Shown here: positions 52,902 to 62,941 of the stretch, in pieces | How positions within the stretch are numbered: the first letter of the stretch is position 1 | Layout of the letters: each line of letters begins with the position of its first letter | From: Prochlorococcus sp. AG-409-B05 | Lineage (GTDB): Bacteria > Cyanobacteriota > Cyanobacteriia > PCC-6307 > Cyanobiaceae | Length of the DNA: 64,000 nt | Reading direction: 5' to 3' | NCBI GenBank assembly: GCA_003216075.1 | Contig: QCJK01000005.1 | Location: 18,332 to 82,331, forward strand | Notes under the pieces: model-generated | What the model saw: the letters and a program-made list of their open reading frames with translations, nothing else | Databases searched by the model: none | What the model was told of the DNA's origin: nothing | Translations under genes and position numbers: made by a program

Positions 52902-53888
52902 GTGAAAGAGACCCTTGCAGATATTGGCGAAATTGAACTAATAAATCGTCTAAAAAAGTACATGCCAGAAAATCAAATAAATGATGACACCGCACATATA
53001 AAGAGCAATTCTAAGGATCTACTAATAAATACTGATGTAATGGTTGATGAAGTGCATTTCAGTAAAACAACCACATCCCCTGAAGATGTTGGATGGCGAG
53101 CAACCACGGCTAATTTATCGGATCTTATAGCAAGCGGAGTAGAAGAAATAATAGGAATCACTGTAGGCCTAGTAGCTCCTCCAACGACTCCATGGGAATG
53201 GGTAGAAGGCGTCTACTCAGGCATAAAAAAGGTACTCGACAATTTTGGTGGAACTTTGCTTGGCGGTGATTGCTCCACTGGACAACAAAAACTTTTAGCC
53301 ATTACAGCGCTCGGTACTGTTGGTCCTTTAAGAATTCATAGGGCTCACGCAGTACCTGGCGACTGGCTAGTAGCAAGTGGTCCTCATGGCCTTAGTCGCC
53401 TAGGACTTGGACTTTTACTCTCGGACCCCTTAATAAAAGTACATAAATTAAATTTACCGAATTCACTTCAAACACAAGCAATTCTTGCTCATCAAAGACC
53501 TCTTCCTCCTATAGCCGCACTCAAAGCGCTGCAAAAATGCAAACCAAAAGAATTGCCATGGAGAGCAGGAGGTACAGATAGCAGTGACGGTCTTTTAACA
53601 GCAATTAACAATCTATGTATTAGCAGTAATTGTCAAGCAGTCTTAAATCCCAAGAAGCTTCCAAAAATCAAGGACTGGCCTTCAGGTTCTTTTTGGGATG
53701 ACTGGTGTATCAATGGAGGGGAAGATTTTGAATTAATTCTAAGTATTCCACCAGCATGGGCAAAAGCAATTAGAGCAACACTTCCCAACAGTCAAATTAT
53801 TGGGTTCATTAAAAAAGGCAAGCCAAGTATTATGTTCAGTAATGGCACAAAAATAAATATAGATAACACAACATTCAATCACTTTTGA
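52902..53888 (+). CDS. thiL: Thiamine-monophosphate kinase
   Basis: The 328-aa protein starts at GTG 52902. ThiL-type motifs are LADIGEIELINRLKKYM (start), DDTAHIKSNSKDLLINTDVM (about 28-47), GWRATTANLSDLIASG (about 66-81) and LLGGDCSTG (about 121-129). The C-terminal PurM-like half has GTDSSDGLLTA and GEDFELIL. It phosphorylates thiamine phosphate to the active diphosphate. It follows the cyclophilin gene closely. A hairpin terminator overlaps the stop codon. Confidence 0.94.
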   Translation: MKETLADIGEIELINRLKKYMPENQINDDTAHIKSNSKDLLINTDVMVDEVHFSKTTTSPEDVGWRATTANLSDLIASGVEEIIGITVGLVAPPTTPWEWVEGVYSGIKKVLDNFGGTLLGGDCSTGQQKLLAITALGTVGPLRIHRAHAVPGDWLVASGPHGLSRLGLGLLLSDPLIKVHKLNLPNSLQTQAILAHQRPLPPIAALKALQKCKPKELPWRAGGTDSSDGLLTAINNLCISSNCQAVLNPKKLPKIKDWPSGSFWDDWCINGGEDFELILSIPPAWAKAIRATLPNSQIIGFIKKGKPSIMFSNGTKINIDNTTFNHF

Positions 53889-53922
53889 TAAAGCCACCAA
53901 CTCATTGGTTAATGGCTTTATC
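53887..53922. terminator. Terminator between convergent thiL and gap2
   Basis: GATAAAGCCA (53887-53896) pairs with TGGCTTTATC (53913-53922), with an inner CCAA/TTGG stem. The outer arm begins in the thiL stop codon. The region serves the convergent ends of thiL and gap2. Confidence 0.75.
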
Positions 53923-53975
53923 CTATTTCATACCTTTAAAATATTAACTATAACAACTGAGTTGGCTCCTAATAT

Positions 53976-54998
53976 CTATTGCCATTTCTGAGATACTATC
54001 TCAGCAAGATCAACTACTCTCTGACTATATCCCCATTCATTGTCATACCAAGCCAACACTTTAATCATATTCTCCCCAATAGACATTGTAAGAGCTTCAT
54101 CAACAATGGTTGACTCATTAGTACCCGCATAATCAGTGGAAACCAATGGTAAATCGCCGTATTTAATAATTCCCTTCATAGTCCCTTCAGAAGCCTTTTT
54201 CAAAATTGCATTTACTTCTTCTGCATTCGTAGATCTTCCAGCCTCAAAAACCAAATCAACTGCGGAAACATTTGGCGTTGGAACTCGCATAGCGATACCA
54301 GTAAGTTTCCCTTTCATTTGAGGATATACAAGAGCCACTGCCTTGGCTGCTCCAGTAGAAGTAGGAACAATATTCATCGCAGCCGCACGAGCACGCCTCA
54401 AGTCTCGATGACTATTATCTAAAATACGTTGATCACCCGTATAGCTGTGAATAGTCGTCATCAAACCTTTATTTATTCCTAAATTCTGATCTAAAACCTT
54501 GACTATAGGTGCTAAACAATTTGTTGTACAACTTGCATTACTAAGGATATCGAAATCTCCATGACGATATTGATCAGCATTGACACCTACCACATAAGTA
54601 CCAACTCCATCACCCTTTCCAGGGGCAGTCAAGATAACTTTCTTAGCACCAGCCTCTAAATGCTTACTAGCACCGACATCAGTATTAAAAACACCAGTAG
54701 ATTCAATAACCAAATCTATTCCCCATTCTTTCCAAGGAAGATTTAAAGGATTGCGATCAGAAAAACACTTAATAGCTTTGCCATTAATGACAAAAGTGTC
54801 ATCTGAATGGCTGATGTCAGCATCCTTAATTTGTCCAAGGATGGAATCGTATTTCAACAAATGGGCGCATGTCTTCGGATCCGAAGTGACATTGATACCA
54901 ACAACCTCAATACCTGTATTTGAGCCCCTGCTCAACCAACAACGCATGAAGTTGCGACCGATTCGGCCAAATCCATTGATCGCAACACGCAGGGTCAT
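53976..54998 (-). CDS. gap2: Glyceraldehyde-3-phosphate dehydrogenase (Gap2, NADP-linked Calvin cycle type)
   Basis: The start is set at ATG 54998 ([20 protein letters not shown]), the standard one; 11 codons of open frame upstream look unrelated. The 340-aa product has the Rossmann motif [10 protein letters not shown], the catalytic Cys in [12 protein letters not shown], and the cyanobacterial Gap2 signature [18 protein letters not shown], associated with dual NADP(H)/NAD(H) use. It reduces 1,3-bisphosphoglycerate in carbon fixation. It is divergent from murC with 187 nt between start codons. Confidence 0.95.
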   Translation of the reverse strand: MTLRVAINGFGRIGRNFMRCWLSRGSNTGIEVVGINVTSDPKTCAHLLKYDSILGQIKDADISHSDDTFVINGKAIKCFSDRNPLNLPWKEWGIDLVIESTGVFNTDVGASKHLEAGAKKVILTAPGKGDGVGTYVVGVNADQYRHGDFDILSNASCTTNCLAPIVKVLDQNLGINKGLMTTIHSYTGDQRILDNSHRDLRRARAAAMNIVPTSTGAAKAVALVYPQMKGKLTGIAMRVPTPNVSAVDLVFEAGRSTNAEEVNAILKKASEGTMKGIIKYGDLPLVSTDYAGTNESTIVDEALTMSIGENMIKVLAWYDNEWGYSQRVVDLAEIVSQKWQ

Positions 54999-55185
54999 GT
55001 CAGCACCAGCAAAGAAATGAGGAATGATCATACAGACATACGTTCATTAATTTGTTTTCATAGGGTCAATTAGAAAGAAGGACTCGCTTGCAACCTCTCC
55101 AAGGAACAACAAAACCTGTCAAAAAATGGAGATCCTTGGCTTCCTGCAAAGACTGACTTATCTTTCAAGCGTCTAGATACAGCTC

Positions 55186-56631
55186 TTGAAAAGCCTGTTT
55201 CAATCACAACAGCACTTCCACTTCATTGGAGTTGGTGGTGCTGGCATGTCCGCATTAGCGTTGATCATGGTAAAAAAAGGCTTTGGGGTATCAGGGTCAG
55301 ACAATAAAAAAACAATTGACCTTCAATTTCTGATTGAACAAGGATTACAACTATTCCCCAACCAAAGTGCTAGCAATATTCCTTATATTTGTAGGGGCCT
55401 AAACACATCGCCAGTTGTTGTAGTCAGCTCAGCTATTCCCAAAAGTAATCCTGAATTAAAAGCGGCTCAATCCGCCCAACTAAAGATTTGGCATAGATCA
55501 GACCTTCTTGCCTGGCTGATGACGGAACAAATATCTATTGCTGTTGCTGGAAGTCATGGGAAAACCACCACAAGCACATTTATTAGCACACTATTTGCAT
55601 TCTGCGGTGAAGATCCAACTGCAGTAATTGGAGGCTTAGTACCTCACTATGCATCCAATGGACATGCCGGTCAGGGAAAATTTCTTGTCGCGGAAGCAGA
55701 CGAATCTGATGGAAGTCTTGTTAAATTCCGACCACATCTTGGAGTGATTACGAATATAGAATTAGACCATACTAATCATTATGAAAATATCAACTCTCTA
55801 ATTCGTACAATAAAAACTTTTAGTAAAGGTTGTAAACATGTATTAGCTAATTATGACTGTTCAGTACTTCGTAAAAATTTAAAGGCTGAAACTTGGTGGT
55901 CCATTGAAAATAAAAATGATGCACATTTCGCTGCTTTGCCAAGTTTAATGAATGAGAAACAAACTATTGCAAAAATTTATGAAAAAAATCAATTTATTGG
56001 TGAGATCGATTTACCCATCGCTGGAAAACATAACCTCAGCAATGCCATAGCAGCAATAGCAGCTTGCCGAATAGAAGGCATTCCATTCAAACAATTACAA
56101 GCAGTAATCAACAAACTCAAAACACCTGGCCGCAGATTTGAATTTCGCGGAACATGGCAAGGACGGAAAATCATTGATGACTATGCGCATCATCCAACCG
56201 AAGTTACTGCAACTCTCTCAATGGCAAAATTGATTGCAAATAGCAGAACAAACCTTATTTCAAATCATAAACCTAAAATTCTCGCTATATTTCAACCTCA
56301 CCGTTATACACGTACAAAAGAATTTCTTGCAGACTTTGCAGCTGCATTGACAAGTGCAGATTTAGTTCTGTTAACCCCAATTTATGAAGCAGGTGAAACA
56401 CCTATTCCAGGGATCAATAGCGAATTACTAGCAAAAGCTATTAATCTATTAAACCCAAAAATGATTGTAAAGGTTGCAACAAATCTAGAAGAACTAAAAA
56501 TCTACTTAAGCAGATATAGCGACATAGGTGACCTTGTCTTAACTATAGGTGCAGGAGATATCACAAACTTGTGGAAAATCTTAAATCAAAACAATAAACA
56601 ACCTAAATGGGAACAAAACATAGCAGCATAA
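55186..56631 (+). CDS. murC: UDP-N-acetylmuramate-L-alanine ligase
   Basis: The 481-aa ATP-dependent ligase of peptidoglycan synthesis starts at TTG 55186; no ATG lies close enough. The opening [20 protein letters not shown] (about residues 12-31), the ATP loop [12 protein letters not shown] (about 121-132), EADESDGS and the C-terminal [20 protein letters not shown] are all normal. It overlaps murB by 25 nt, so the two are coupled. The TTG start is the main uncertainty. Confidence 0.95.
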   Translation: MKSLFQSQQHFHFIGVGGAGMSALALIMVKKGFGVSGSDNKKTIDLQFLIEQGLQLFPNQSASNIPYICRGLNTSPVVVVSSAIPKSNPELKAAQSAQLKIWHRSDLLAWLMTEQISIAVAGSHGKTTTSTFISTLFAFCGEDPTAVIGGLVPHYASNGHAGQGKFLVAEADESDGSLVKFRPHLGVITNIELDHTNHYENINSLIRTIKTFSKGCKHVLANYDCSVLRKNLKAETWWSIENKNDAHFAALPSLMNEKQTIAKIYEKNQFIGEIDLPIAGKHNLSNAIAAIAACRIEGIPFKQLQAVINKLKTPGRRFEFRGTWQGRKIIDDYAHHPTEVTATLSMAKLIANSRTNLISNHKPKILAIFQPHRYTRTKEFLADFAAALTSADLVLLTPIYEAGETPIPGINSELLAKAINLLNPKMIVKVATNLEELKIYLSRYSDIGDLVLTIGAGDITNLWKILNQNNKQPKWEQNIAA

Positions 56632-57530
56632 ATTTATCAAAATCAATCGAGCTAAAAGCATTAGTTTCTCTTGCGCACTTCACTACTATAAAAGTTGGCG
56701 GTCAAGCAGAATGGTTTGCAGAACCAAAAAATTTAAGCGAGTTAAAATTAATCATTGAATGGGCAGCTGCTAAAAGAATAAAATGTCAAATTATTGGTGC
56801 AGGATCAAATCTTTTAATCAATGACAATCAATTAAATGGAGTCAGCATATGCATGAGAAGATTTCATGGATGGAATATCAATAAAAATACAGGCTTCATA
56901 GAGGCTTATGGGGGTGAGCCAATCCCAACCTTGGCAAGGAAAGCTGCACATGCAGGTCTAAGCGGACTCGAATGGGCTATAGGTATTCCTGGCACAGTTG
57001 GAGGGGCTGCTGTCATGAATGCTGGTGCTCAGGGTGGATGCACCTCAGAAAGACTTATTTCAGTTCGAGTACTTCCAATAGGAGGGGAAGAACCTTATGA
57101 AATATCACAAAAAGAACTTGAATTCGATTATCGCTACAGTCGCTTACAAGAAGAAAAATTGATTGTCTTGTCCGCTCGTTTTCGTTTAGAGCCTGGCCAT
57201 GACCAAGAAGAACTAACCTATCTGACTAACAAAAATTTACATCACCGAACCTCAACACAGCCATATCACTTACCAAATTGTGGGAGTGTTTTCCGTAATC
57301 CTGAGCCACAAAAAGCAGGATTTTTAATTGAAAAGCTTGGTCTCAAAGGACATCGTATGGGTGATGCAGAAATCTCGAAAATTCATGCAAATTTCATCGT
57401 CAACAAAGGCAATGCAAGCGCTAAGGACATACAAAAACTAATCAAATTAATACAGCATCAAGTTCAAAATGCACACGGACTAACCCTCCATCAAGAAGTC
57501 AAAACACTCGGTTTCCTAAAGAACGATTAA
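56607..57530 (+). CDS. murB: UDP-N-acetylenolpyruvoylglucosamine reductase
   Basis: The 307-aa flavoenzyme reduces the enolpyruvyl group to make UDP-MurNAc. FAD-binding landmarks are [15 protein letters not shown] (about 26-40), [17 protein letters not shown] (about 64-80), [19 protein letters not shown] (about 128-146) and the catalytic region [17 protein letters not shown] (about 222-238), with Ser as proton donor. It overlaps the murC end by 25 nt; ybaB follows 24 nt later on the same strand. Confidence 0.95.
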   Translation: MGTKHSSINLSKSIELKALVSLAHFTTIKVGGQAEWFAEPKNLSELKLIIEWAAAKRIKCQIIGAGSNLLINDNQLNGVSICMRRFHGWNINKNTGFIEAYGGEPIPTLARKAAHAGLSGLEWAIGIPGTVGGAAVMNAGAQGGCTSERLISVRVLPIGGEEPYEISQKELEFDYRYSRLQEEKLIVLSARFRLEPGHDQEELTYLTNKNLHHRTSTQPYHLPNCGSVFRNPEPQKAGFLIEKLGLKGHRMGDAEISKIHANFIVNKGNASAKDIQKLIKLIQHQVQNAHGLTLHQEVKTLGFLKND

Positions 57531-57554
57531 TCTGCATATTCTTTTAGAGGTCAA

Positions 57555-57902
57555 ATGGCAGCATTCGGACTCCCAAATTTCGGTCAACTCACGGAAGCCT
57601 TTAGAAAAGCCCAACAAATTCAACAAGACGCCCAAAAGCTTCAAGAAGAACTTGATGCAATGGAAATCAAAGGCACTAGCAACGATGGTCGGGCCATTAT
57701 TTGGCTATCAGGAAATCAACAACCCCTGAGAGTTCATGTTGAGGCTTCTTTGCTCACTGAAGAGAAAGGCACAGTTGAAGAAGCAATTCTCGAAGCACTC
57801 GATAATGCATATACACTTTCAACAACAACAATGAGAAACAGAATGGAAGAGTTGACTGGAGGTTTGAATCTAGACCTACCAGGTATTAATGGTAGTAATT
57901 AA
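57555..57902 (+). CDS. YbaB/EbfC-family nucleoid-associated protein
   Basis: The 115-aa protein starts [20 protein letters not shown], followed by a helical region and the strands [19 protein letters not shown], with a C-terminal helix (about 80-100). YbaB/EbfC dimers bind DNA without strong sequence preference and act as small nucleoid proteins; here it sits after murB rather than beside dnaX/recR, as usual in cyanobacteria. The stop shares TTAA with rsgA. Confidence 0.9.
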   Translation: MAAFGLPNFGQLTEAFRKAQQIQQDAQKLQEELDAMEIKGTSNDGRAIIWLSGNQQPLRVHVEASLLTEEKGTVEEAILEALDNAYTLSTTTMRNRMEELTGGLNLDLPGINGSN

Positions 57903-58816
57903 ATTATTGCCTCTATAAAATCCCTATAATAAACATATCTTTCCCAATTCTTGTCAATTTGACAACCTGGTTCATCTCGATGCAAACAATTACGAAATTT
58001 ACAAGATTTATCAAGTAATTGTTCTCTCAGTTCAGGAAATAAGAGCTGAAGGGTATCAGCTTCGACTTGAAATTCAGGCCTGTTATAACCAGGAGTATCA
58101 GCAACAAAAGAGCCTGAGGAAACTGAAAAAAGTTCAACGTGTCTTGTAGTATTGACTCCACGTCTTAATTTTCTAGATAAATCACCAACACGTACTGATG
58201 CATTTGGAACCAAATAATTAACCAAGCTACTTTTTCCAACTCCAGAAGGGCCAGATAGAATAGCTAATTGAGAGTCTTTTAGCTTTTCTAACAATTTAGA
58301 TATGCCACGTCCATTTTGCAACGATATAGCGATTGGTTCATAACCCCACCCAGTTAATCTCATATTAAATTGATTAAAAATTTTGTCTGAAATTAAATCT
58401 AATTTAGTTAAAATCAAGTTAACTTTTAAGCCTGTTTGTTCAGCCATCATCAAAAAACGATTTGCTTGATCAACATCAAACGAAGGTTCTAGGATTGAAA
58501 GTACAACAAAAATATCTGTAGCATTTGCAACCGGAGGACGATCAATCCAACTATTTCTAACTAGTACTTCAGTAATGACTGCCCTTCGTTTGCCCAAGTC
58601 GATCGCATCCAAAAAAACCTGGTCCCCAACATTGGCAAAGAAACCATGGTAATGAAGACGACTTCTGGTCGTGCAAAGTAAGCGTATAACTTGTAATCCA
58701 CTATTTTGCATATTTAAATTGATTATTTGATTATTTGATAAATCAATTTCAACTACTAAATAATTCGCTAGTAATGCAACTACAACCCCTTTAACATTCA
58801 ACAACTCATGTTGCAC
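57899..58816 (-). CDS. rsgA: Small ribosomal subunit biogenesis GTPase RsgA
   Basis: The 305-aa circularly permuted GTPase that helps mature the 30S subunit has an N-terminal OB fold (about 1-75). The G motifs are in permuted order: G4 LTKLDLIS (about 137), G1 [12 protein letters not shown] (about 190), G3 DTPGY (about 240). A C-terminal zinc knuckle holds [14 protein letters not shown] (about 273-286). It overlaps the tusA-like gene by 11 nt. The stop shares TTAA with ybaB. Confidence 0.94.
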   Translation of the reverse strand: MQHELLNVKGVVVALLANYLVVEIDLSNNQIINLNMQNSGLQVIRLLCTTRSRLHYHGFFANVGDQVFLDAIDLGKRRAVITEVLVRNSWIDRPPVANATDIFVVLSILEPSFDVDQANRFLMMAEQTGLKVNLILTKLDLISDKIFNQFNMRLTGWGYEPIAISLQNGRGISKLLEKLKDSQLAILSGPSGVGKSSLVNYLVPNASVRVGDLSRKLRRGVNTTRHVELFSVSSGSFVADTPGYNRPEFQVEADTLQLLFPELREQLLDKSCKFRNCLHRDEPGCQIDKNWERYVYYRDFIEAII

Positions 58817-59051
58817 TAGAAACCACCATTAATTTGACCCAAGTTTTATCTTCATGCACTATCTCTACTTGATGACCGCAATCACGAAGACCTGGAATAA
58901 CCATAGCTTCTGGTTCACCCCTATCAAGATCAACCACAAGGACATCATTAGGTTCTAAACCCTCCAACTCAAGGCGACAACGAACAAAATTAACGGGGCA
59001 TGGAGTCCCACGCAAATCGAGATGATGCAACGGCTTTGACAGGTCAGTCAT
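58806..59051 (-). CDS. TusA/SirA-family sulfur-carrier-like protein
   Basis: The 81-aa protein has the family motif [20 protein letters not shown] (residues 12-31), with the CPxN-type motif; Cys18 (second position of the TPCP segment) is the usual sulfur-bearing residue. TusA-like proteins carry sulfur to tRNA thiolation or other pathways. It is fully embedded in a grpE-dnaJ-tusA-rsgA run, overlapping dnaJ by 4 nt and rsgA by 11 nt, and is thus translated as part of that operon. Confidence 0.9.
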   Translation of the reverse strand: MTDLSKPLHHLDLRGTPCPVNFVRCRLELEGLEPNDVLVVDLDRGEPEAMVIPGLRDCGHQVEIVHEDKTWVKLMVVSSAT

Positions 59052-60172
59052 CCCTTCTGTCCAAACAAACGTGAAAATAGTCCAGAATTATGATGTTGTG
59101 GGCCTTTAACTGAATAATGAGTGGCTAGTTTTTCTAATAAAATCTTCTCTTCTTCAGAACATCGGGTAGGTAATTCAACATTAACAGAAATACGTTGATT
59201 ACCTCTCGCAACAGGATTCCCCAATTTTGGAATTCCTTTATTCTCTAAAATAAGAACAGAATTTGGCTGAGTTCCAATAGGAATCTCAAGAGTAGTTAAG
59301 CCATCAACTGTATCAACTTGAATAGTATCACCTAAAATTGCTTGTAAATAACTCACATTCACTTCAGAGTAAATAGTGATACCATCACGTCGCAATTTTG
59401 AGTGGTTTTTCACCTTTAAGAAAACATAGAGATCACCTGCTGGACCGCCACGAACACCAGCATTTCCTTCCGCTGAAACCCTCAAACGAGTTCCTGTGTC
59501 AACACCAGGAGGGATATTGATTCTTAATTTTTTGCGTACTTGATTTACACCTTGACCACCGCATGACCCACATGGGTCTGAAATCACCTGTCCAGTGCCT
59601 GCACAATTAGGGCATTCAGCTACCTGTGTAAAGCTACCAAAAGGAGTCCTGGTAGCTCTACGAACTTGGCCTGCCCCACCACAAGTCGTGCAATTAGTAG
59701 GACCACTACCTGATTTTGCTCCATTCCCATTACAAGTTGTACAGGTCTCTAAATGAGGTACTTTTATTTCTTTTTCATGGCCAAAAACGGCTTGATTAAA
59801 TTCAATAGTTAAGTCATATCGAAGATCTTCACCTTGTTGAGGTCCTCTACGTTGAGAACGGCCACTAGTGCCACCAGAACCACCAAAACCACTGAAGAAA
59901 GTCTCAAAAAGATCTGCAAATCCACCCATATCTCCCATGTCTGGCATTCCACTCCCACCTAAACCTGCCTCGCCAAACTGGTCATACCTAGCTCGAGTCT
60001 GGGGATCACCAAGCACTTCATAAGCTCGACCAATTTCCTTAAACCGCTCTTCAGCCCCTGGCTCTTTATTGACGTCTGGATGATATTTACGGGCTAAACG
60101 TCGATATGCTTGTTTGAGAGAATCACTATCAGCATTCCTCTCAACACCCAATAGTTCGTAGTAATCAGCCAT
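59048..60172 (-). CDS. dnaJ: Chaperone protein DnaJ (type I)
   Basis: The 374-aa Hsp40 has an N-terminal J domain (residues 1-68, HPD at about 32-34), a Gly/Phe-rich linker (about 70-110), four C-x-x-C-x-G-x-G zinc repeats (about 143-215: [32 protein letters not shown]) and a C-terminal substrate-binding domain (about 220-340). It partners DnaK, with GrpE as exchange factor. grpE is the next gene upstream (45-nt gap). No HrcA/CIRCE element is visible upstream of grpE. Confidence 0.96.
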   Translation of the reverse strand: MADYYELLGVERNADSDSLKQAYRRLARKYHPDVNKEPGAEERFKEIGRAYEVLGDPQTRARYDQFGEAGLGGSGMPDMGDMGGFADLFETFFSGFGGSGGTSGRSQRRGPQQGEDLRYDLTIEFNQAVFGHEKEIKVPHLETCTTCNGNGAKSGSGPTNCTTCGGAGQVRRATRTPFGSFTQVAECPNCAGTGQVISDPCGSCGGQGVNQVRKKLRINIPPGVDTGTRLRVSAEGNAGVRGGPAGDLYVFLKVKNHSKLRRDGITIYSEVNVSYLQAILGDTIQVDTVDGLTTLEIPIGTQPNSVLILENKGIPKLGNPVARGNQRISVNVELPTRCSEEEKILLEKLATHYSVKGPQHHNSGLFSRLFGQKG

Positions 60173-60217
60173 CAGATCGAAAGCCCCCTTATCACCCTAA
60201 AGGTCAATCGCATCTCA

Positions 60218-60955
60218 TCAAGACTCCAGTCCGGAAGAATCTGACTGCTCATCAGTAGAGGTATCAACAACTGTGTCCGCGATTGATTCCTCAGGATCAG
60301 AAGTTGGACCAGGCCCCATAGAAACTTTTACAAGAGCATGTCTCAATACTCGACCATTCAAGTGATATCCACGTTGTAATTCTTCCAAAATGACATCTTC
60401 AGACTTTTCCTCACTAGGCTCCCTCATAACAGCTTCATGAAGATTGGGATCAAAAGTTTGACCTACTACACGCATAGGAGCAACTCCCAGCTGTTTCAGG
60501 ACATCTACAAGTTGTTTGTAAAGGCCTTGATAACTCCTATGCAATGCCTGAGCTTCTTCACCTTGAGGGTCTAATTGCATACGAGCTCGTTCAAAATTAT
60601 CAACTATGGGTAAAATCTCTGTGAGAGTAGTACATGTCAACTGAACACGTAAATCATCCTGATCACGACTTTGGCGCTTTCTAAAATTATCAAAATCAGC
60701 AGCTATTCTCATATATTGACTACGAAGGCTATCATGCTCCTTCTCTAATTGCTGCAATCTTGCTTCATTATCAGGGGGAATATTTTTGGAATTCTCAATT
60801 GATTCATCTTCTTTGACTTCCTGATTGATCTTAGGATCAACTACAGAAGCAGAATCATCGACGTTTTGAGTCATGCCTAGATCATTGTCAGCACCTGTTA
60901 CATCTTTTCCATCAGAAGCAGAGTCAGTTGATGGAGAGGGAGCTTCACCACTCAT
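60218..60955 (-). CDS. grpE: GrpE nucleotide exchange factor
   Basis: The 245-aa protein has a long acidic, probably disordered N-terminus (residues 1-65) and then the GrpE coiled coil ([20 protein letters not shown], about 68-87, and [16 protein letters not shown]) and a C-terminal beta domain ([20 protein letters not shown]). It releases ADP from DnaK. It is first in the grpE-dnaJ-tusA-rsgA cluster. A near-palindromic dyad 77-95 nt upstream could be its operator. Confidence 0.95.
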   Translation of the reverse strand: MSGEAPSPSTDSASDGKDVTGADNDLGMTQNVDDSASVVDPKINQEVKEDESIENSKNIPPDNEARLQQLEKEHDSLRSQYMRIAADFDNFRKRQSRDQDDLRVQLTCTTLTEILPIVDNFERARMQLDPQGEEAQALHRSYQGLYKQLVDVLKQLGVAPMRVVGQTFDPNLHEAVMREPSEEKSEDVILEELQRGYHLNGRVLRHALVKVSMGPGPTSDPEESIADTVVDTSTDEQSDSSGLES

Positions 60956-61031
60956 AGGGACTGATTGAATTTCTTCTTAATACATGTTGAATGGAAAAGT
61001 ACTCAAAACACAAGCTACGGAAGCCCGCACC

Positions 61032-61050
61032 TTTGATTGCTAGCATCAAA
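61032..61050. promoter_or_regulatory. Inverted repeat upstream of grpE
   Basis: TTTGAT-TGCTAGC-ATCAAA is a near-perfect dyad (TTTGAT/ATCAAA with a central GCTAGC). It lies 77-95 nt upstream of the grpE ATG and downstream of the flavoprotein gene stop (61132). It may be an operator for the chaperone operon or a weak terminator of the upstream gene. Confidence 0.35.
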
Positions 61051-61131
61051 AACAAGGATATTCAAACAATCTCCTATTAATTGATTGCAAAACTGTTTAT
61101 TTTGTGCAGCAAGAATTTCTATCAGTTTCGA

Positions 61132-62439
61132 TCATTGACCTTGTCTGCTGACAAAATAATCTTGTGCAATCGCCTTTCCAGCCAACCAACCACTAGTCCA
61201 ACAGTGCTGAAAATTAAACCCACCAGTAATACCATCAATATTCAAAACCTCACCAGCAAAATATAACTTTTTACATAATTGGCTTTCCATTCGTTTCAAA
61301 TTTACTTCTTCAATTTTAACACCACCAGCAGAAACAAACTCTTCTCCGAAAGGGCCACGCCCTACAATTTTAAAAAAATTATGGGCCAAAAGTTTTAACA
61401 ATCTTTTCTCAGAAATAGAAGACAAATGTGCCCATTTAACATCAGCAGGGATATCTAAATATGTCAGTATAGATCTCCACAAACGTTTTGGGATTTGAGG
61501 AAAAGGAGAGCATGCAAATAGAGTTCTACGTGCATTTTGATATCTAGACTTAATCAAAACTTCTTTAACATCTTCAATATCACTTCCAAGCCAATCAATG
61601 CTTAACAGACCCCTATATTTATTTGTATGCAGACTACGCGCCGCAAAAGCGGACAATTTCAGAATCACTGGTCCACTTAAGCCCCAATGAGTAATCAACA
61701 TTTTACCTTCCTCGTTAAAACTTTCCTCCCCAACATTTAGACTAAGTCTAACCTTTTCAAAGGACAAACCAGGACAAGAGGTCAACCACGTATCATTTAA
61801 CGTTAATGAAAACAGTGAAGGAACTGTTGCTTCAACTGAATGTCCAAGACCTACGGCAATATGTCTTCCACTTGGATGGCTTCCAGTAGCCAATAATATC
61901 CTGGAAGCAGACAAAGTCTTCCCATTACGACAATATAAAAGAAATCCTTGACCATTTATATGGTTGACTTTTTGAACAAAAATACTAGTGCGAATTGTAA
62001 TTCCAAGACCTTTGGCTGAATTACGTAAGCAAGAAACAATCTCATCAGAAGAATTTGAGGCTGGAAACATTCGTCCATCTTCTTCCTCCAACAAATTCAC
62101 TCCATGATTAGCAAACCAAGAAACTGCATCACCTACAGCAAATCGACTAAAAGGTCCTAATAAAGGCTTGCCGCCCCGAGGATAGTTCGCGACCAAATCA
62201 ATAGGGTTCCAACAAGCATTAGTAACATTGCAACGTCCACCTCCACTAATTCGAACTTTTTCAAGAGGTTTAGAACTCGCTTCAAGTACAAGAACAGAAG
62301 ACAAGCCCTCTTCAGCCGCAGTTATAGCAGCCATGAAACCTGCCGCTCCTCCGCCAATAACAATTAATTCATATGTCTGCGTGGAAAGTAAGTGCGATCC
62401 CGTTGTTGCAATATCTCTTACCTGTAGGTTGTGGCCCAT
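61132..62439 (-). CDS. HI0933/BaiN-family NAD(P)/FAD-dependent oxidoreductase
   Basis: The start is placed at ATG 62439 (MGHNLQVRDIATTGSHLLST); the frame opens further up (62502) but inside msrB and with a hydrophobic lead unlike the family. Even this start overlaps the msrB end by 71 nt. The 435-aa flavoprotein has the dinucleotide motif VIGGGAAGFMAAITAAE (about 27-43), KVRISGGGRCNVTNA (about 60-74), THWGLSGPVILKLSA and the terminal FAGEVLNIDGITGGFNFQHC, diagnostic of the HI0933 family. The reaction is unknown in cyanobacteria. Confidence 0.85.
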   Translation of the reverse strand: MGHNLQVRDIATTGSHLLSTQTYELIVIGGGAAGFMAAITAAEEGLSSVLVLEASSKPLEKVRISGGGRCNVTNACWNPIDLVANYPRGGKPLLGPFSRFAVGDAVSWFANHGVNLLEEEDGRMFPASNSSDEIVSCLRNSAKGLGITIRTSIFVQKVNHINGQGFLLYCRNGKTLSASRILLATGSHPSGRHIAVGLGHSVEATVPSLFSLTLNDTWLTSCPGLSFEKVRLSLNVGEESFNEEGKMLITHWGLSGPVILKLSAFAARSLHTNKYRGLLSIDWLGSDIEDVKEVLIKSRYQNARRTLFACSPFPQIPKRLWRSILTYLDIPADVKWAHLSSISEKRLLKLLAHNFFKIVGRGPFGEEFVSAGGVKIEEVNLKRMESQLCKKLYFAGEVLNIDGITGGFNFQHCWTSGWLAGKAIAQDYFVSRQGQ

Positions 62440-62875
62440 CATCAAAAACGTGTCCCTGATGACCACCACAACAACGACAATGGTACTCAGTACGGGGAAC
62501 AATTAATTTAAAATCTACTTGAGTATCTATAGCGTTAGGCAAAGGCTCCCAAAAACTAGGCCATCCAGTTCCACTATCAAATTTCTTACTAGATGAAAAC
62601 AAGGGTAAATCACACCCTGCACAATGAAAGACTCCGGTTCTCTTTTCATTATTCAGTGAACTAGAAAATGGGCGTTCTGTACCTTCTTTCCGCAAAACCT
62701 TATAAGCATCGGGTGTTAATCTTTGTCTCCACTCTTCATCACTCAAATTCCATCGAGTTTCATTAGACTTAGATGCTGCGAAAAGCATGAATGGACGTGC
62801 AAAAAATCCCATCAAACTGGTAAGTAACGCCATCAAGAATGAGCGACGATTCCAAAATAAAAAATTACGCTGCAT
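62369..62875 (-). CDS. msrB: Methionine-R-sulfoxide reductase MsrB, exported or membrane-anchored
   Basis: The start is set at ATG 62875 (MQRNFLFWNRRSFLMALLTS); six more codons are open. A Tat-like NRRSFL motif and hydrophobic core (about 12-30) suggest export or anchoring. The catalytic domain has the zinc Cys pairs FHCAGCDLPLF (about 95-105) and YHCRCCGGHQGHVF (about 139-152), GTGWPSFWEP and the active Cys in GKRYCNNGIAL. It repairs oxidised methionine-R-sulfoxide. The end overlaps the flavoprotein gene, so they may be co-transcribed. 168 aa in total. Confidence 0.9.
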   Translation of the reverse strand: MQRNFLFWNRRSFLMALLTSLMGFFARPFMLFAASKSNETRWNLSDEEWRQRLTPDAYKVLRKEGTERPFSSSLNNEKRTGVFHCAGCDLPLFSSSKKFDSGTGWPSFWEPLPNAIDTQVDFKLIVPRTEYHCRCCGGHQGHVFDDGPQPTGKRYCNNGIALTFHADI

Positions 62876-62941
62876 AAAGGAAGAAATCAACAAAATGTTT
62901 CTTGAAAGTTCCTAGCCAAATCCCTGGAAACAAAAGCAGAC

